This document shows, piece after piece, positions 47,259 through 49,324 of a stretch of 49,324 bases of DNA; positions within the stretch are counted from its first letter, which is position 1; each line of letters opens with the position of its first letter. The DNA is from Thermoanaerobaculum aquaticum (lineage in GTDB: Bacteria; Acidobacteriota; UBA4820). The notes below the pieces were generated by a model. It did not search any database. It had not been told where the DNA came from and was given only the letters and a program-made list of their open reading frames with translations. Where the stretch lies: contig DYJZ01000004.1 in NCBI GenBank assembly GCA_020722885.1, positions 1-49,324 of the forward strand, written 5' to 3'. A program made the translations under genes and the position numbers.

Positions 47259-48218
47259 ATGGAGAATCTTATTGAAATAAAGAATTTGAGGGTTGGATTT
47301 GAGAAAGGAGGGAAGTTTCTCGAAGCTCTTAAAGGTATCTCTTTTTCTGTTAAAAAAGGAGAAAAGCTTGCTATTGTTGGAGAATCGGGATCCGGAAAAA
47401 CTCTACTTGCGCTCTCAATCTTAAGACTTATTGAACCACCGGGAAAAATTACCGATGGAGAAATAATATACAAAAAAGAAGATTTACTGAAACTTTGGGA
47501 AGAAGAGGTGAGAAAAATAAGAGGAAAAGAGATTGCGATGGTTTTTCAGGAGCCTCTTTCTTCTTTAAACCCTGTTCTGACTATTGGTTATCAGGTTGCC
47601 GAACCTTTTCTTATTCATACAAAAATTGGGAAAAAAGAGGCGATTGAAAAGGCAAAAGAACTCCTTAAGCTTGTGTCAATTTCTGATGTAGAAAGAGTTG
47701 CATCGGCTTATCCTCATGAACTCTCCGGGGGGATGAGGCAGAGGGCAATGATTGCAATGGCTCTGGCTCTCAATCCAGAGATTTTATTGGCTGATGAACC
47801 CACTACAGCCCTCGATGTTACTTTGCAGGCACAATTTCTAAATCTTTTAAACGATCTTGTGATGGGGTTTTCTCTTACACTGATATTGATTACCCATGAT
47901 TTTGGCGTGGTATCTGAAACCTGCGACAGAGTGGTGGTTCTCTACGGAGGAACGATCTGTGAAGATTCACCAAAAGTGGATATCATAAGAAGCCCACTTC
48001 ATCCTTACACCAAGGGTCTTTTAAACTCGATTCCCAAAAGTGGGGAGAAGGAACTAAAACCCATCAGGGGACAGGTTCCTCCGATTGGTAGATTTCCATC
48101 GGGATGCCCCTTCAGAGATAGGTGCGATAGTGCTTTTGAAAAATGCTCTAAAAAAATGCCTCAATTGAAGGAAATTGGAAATGGGCGTAAAGTTGCCTGT
48201 TTCCTTTATGGAGAATAG
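47259..48218 (+). CDS. oppD: Oligopeptide/dipeptide ABC transporter ATPase (OppD/DppD-like)
   Basis: [55 protein letters not shown]-terminal PPIGRFPSGCPFRDRCDSAFEKC. Confidence 0.92.
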   Translation: MENLIEIKNLRVGFEKGGKFLEALKGISFSVKKGEKLAIVGESGSGKTLLALSILRLIEPPGKITDGEIIYKKEDLLKLWEEEVRKIRGKEIAMVFQEPLSSLNPVLTIGYQVAEPFLIHTKIGKKEAIEKAKELLKLVSISDVERVASAYPHELSGGMRQRAMIAMALALNPEILLADEPTTALDVTLQAQFLNLLNDLVMGFSLTLILITHDFGVVSETCDRVVVLYGGTICEDSPKVDIIRSPLHPYTKGLLNSIPKSGEKELKPIRGQVPPIGRFPSGCPFRDRCDSAFEKCSKKMPQLKEIGNGRKVACFLYGE

Positions 48219-49199
48219 ATGGAGATAATTCTTAAAGTTGAGAATTTGAAAAAGGCTTTTGGAATACGCAAAGGAATTTTTCAAAGGAAAATTGGAGAGG
48301 TGGGCGCTCTTAATGGTGTAAGTTTTGAAGTTTTTGAAAAAGAGACATTTGGTATTGTAGGAGAATCGGGGTCGGGGAAGTCAACGCTCGGGAGAATTAT
48401 CCTGCGATTGGAGGAGCCTGCAGAAGGCAAAGTGATTTTTCTTTCCAAGGACTTTCTTTCTTTAAAAGGGAAGGAATTGAAAGAGGCAAGAAGGAATCTT
48501 CAGGTGGTTTTTCAGGATCCATCATCTTCTCTTGATCCTAAAATGAAAATTGGCAAAAGCATTGAAGAACCTCTTTTGATTCAAAAGATTGGTGGGAAAA
48601 GGGAAAGAAAAGAGATTGCCCTTTCTCTTCTTGATAAAGTTGGGCTTGATAGGTCATTCTACGACAAATACCCTTTTGAACTTTCAGGAGGGCAGAAACA
48701 GAGAGTTGGAATAGCAAGAGCAATAGCTCTTAAGCCCAAACTGATAATTTGTGACGAGGCGGTTTCAGCCCTCGACCTTTCTGTTCAGGCGCAGATTTTG
48801 AATCTTCTAAAAAAACTTCAGGAGAAAGAAAATGTTTCCTACATTTTTATAACCCATTCCCTGAGTGTTGCAGAGTACATAAGCCATAGGGTGGCTGTAA
48901 TGTATTTAGGTAGATTTGTTGAAATGGGAAAGGTTAAGGACATTTTTAATAATCCTCTTCATCCTTACACAATGGGGCTTATGGCAGCGGCTCCTTCACT
49001 TGAAATTTCAAAAAAAGTGGAAAAGAAGGTAATAGAAGGCGAAATTCCGTCAAATGTAAATCTTCCGAAAGGTTGCCTGTTTCATCCGAGATGTCAATTT
49101 AAGAAGGAGATATGTGAGTCGTTAGAACCTCAATTGAAAAATATTTCTGGGGACCATTTTGTTGCCTGCCATTTTGCAGGAAAAATAAATAACAATTGA
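48219..49199 (+). CDS. oppF: Oligopeptide/dipeptide ABC transporter ATPase (OppF/DppF-like)
   Basis: [92 protein letters not shown]. Confidence 0.92.
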   Translation: MEIILKVENLKKAFGIRKGIFQRKIGEVGALNGVSFEVFEKETFGIVGESGSGKSTLGRIILRLEEPAEGKVIFLSKDFLSLKGKELKEARRNLQVVFQDPSSSLDPKMKIGKSIEEPLLIQKIGGKRERKEIALSLLDKVGLDRSFYDKYPFELSGGQKQRVGIARAIALKPKLIICDEAVSALDLSVQAQILNLLKKLQEKENVSYIFITHSLSVAEYISHRVAVMYLGRFVEMGKVKDIFNNPLHPYTMGLMAAAPSLEISKKVEKKVIEGEIPSNVNLPKGCLFHPRCQFKKEICESLEPQLKNISGDHFVACHFAGKINNN

Positions 49200-49224
49200 C
49201 ACTTTCTAATAATAAATTTACAAT
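49196..49224 (+). promoter_or_regulatory. Promoter of tRNA-Leu
   Basis: TTGACA (49196-49201), 17-nt spacer, TACAAT (49219-49224), about 10 nt before the tRNA; the -35 box overlaps the oppF stop codon. Confidence 0.7.
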
Positions 49225-49233
49225 AATTTCTAT

Positions 49234-49320
49234 GCCGAAGTGGCGGAATTGGCAGACGCGCTAGATTCAGGGTCTAGTATCCGCAAGGATGTGGGGGTTC
49301 AAGTCCCCCCTTCGGCACCA
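49234..49320 (+). tRNA. tRNA-Leu (anticodon CAG), CCA encoded
   Basis: GCCGAAG...CTTCGGC acceptor stem; anticodon arm CTAGA-TTCAGGG-TCTAG; long variable arm; GGGGGTTCAAGTCCCCC T-arm; ACCA end. Confidence 0.97.
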
Positions 49321-49324
49321 CTTA

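Noticed and set aside
1-49324. Defence system, prophage or toxin-antitoxin locus
   Set aside because: Searched by eye for nucleases, helicases, integrases, phage structural proteins and antitoxin motifs in the ORF translations; none was recognised. The window is largely core housekeeping DNA.

Overview
This is a 49.3 kb, AT-rich bacterial chromosomal window. It is almost fully coding and mostly housekeeping. From left to right it contains: purC-rimI-ChaN-like-uppS-cdsA-dxr-rseP; a repeat-rich intergenic region; rpsP-rimM-trmD-rplS-rnhB followed by a large TPR protein; a minus-strand aroC-histidine kinase-ligA operon; a YfhO-like protein, a glycosidase, a bactofilin, a ThiE/TenI-like protein and a Cys/Met PLP enzyme; minus-strand pepD, glycosyltransferase family 9 and tatD; an aspartate-type aminotransferase; a five-gene minus-strand operon (TPR/dual cNMP-binding protein, nnr, tsaE, hypothetical, lytic transglycosylase); a large secreted LVIVD/PKD/IPT-like protein; an FHA-GAF-class III adenylate cyclase; a TPR lipoprotein, ftsY, ribD, ribE, ribBA, oppD-like, oppF-like and tRNA-Leu(CAG). 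I see no CRISPR array, phage, or intact transposase. The most interesting non-routine signals are four. (1) A dispersed, nested inverted-repeat family, with REP-like CATTGCGAG/GAAGCAATC units and TGTCAA...TTGACA-type ends, at 1-309, 8687-9297 and 29137-29747. (2) A compact leader at 36680-36983 with two near-consensus promoters and an apparently unannotated 45-aa ORF. That ORF overlaps the start of the 1313-aa secreted protein by ATGA, and the transcription unit ends in a strong terminator. (3) A putative cAMP module pairing an adenylate cyclase with a dual cNMP-binding TPR protein, on either side of that secreted protein. (4) Two structured intergenic elements, at 24875-24956 and 31234-31354. 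All product calls come from motif recognition by eye; no database search was run.
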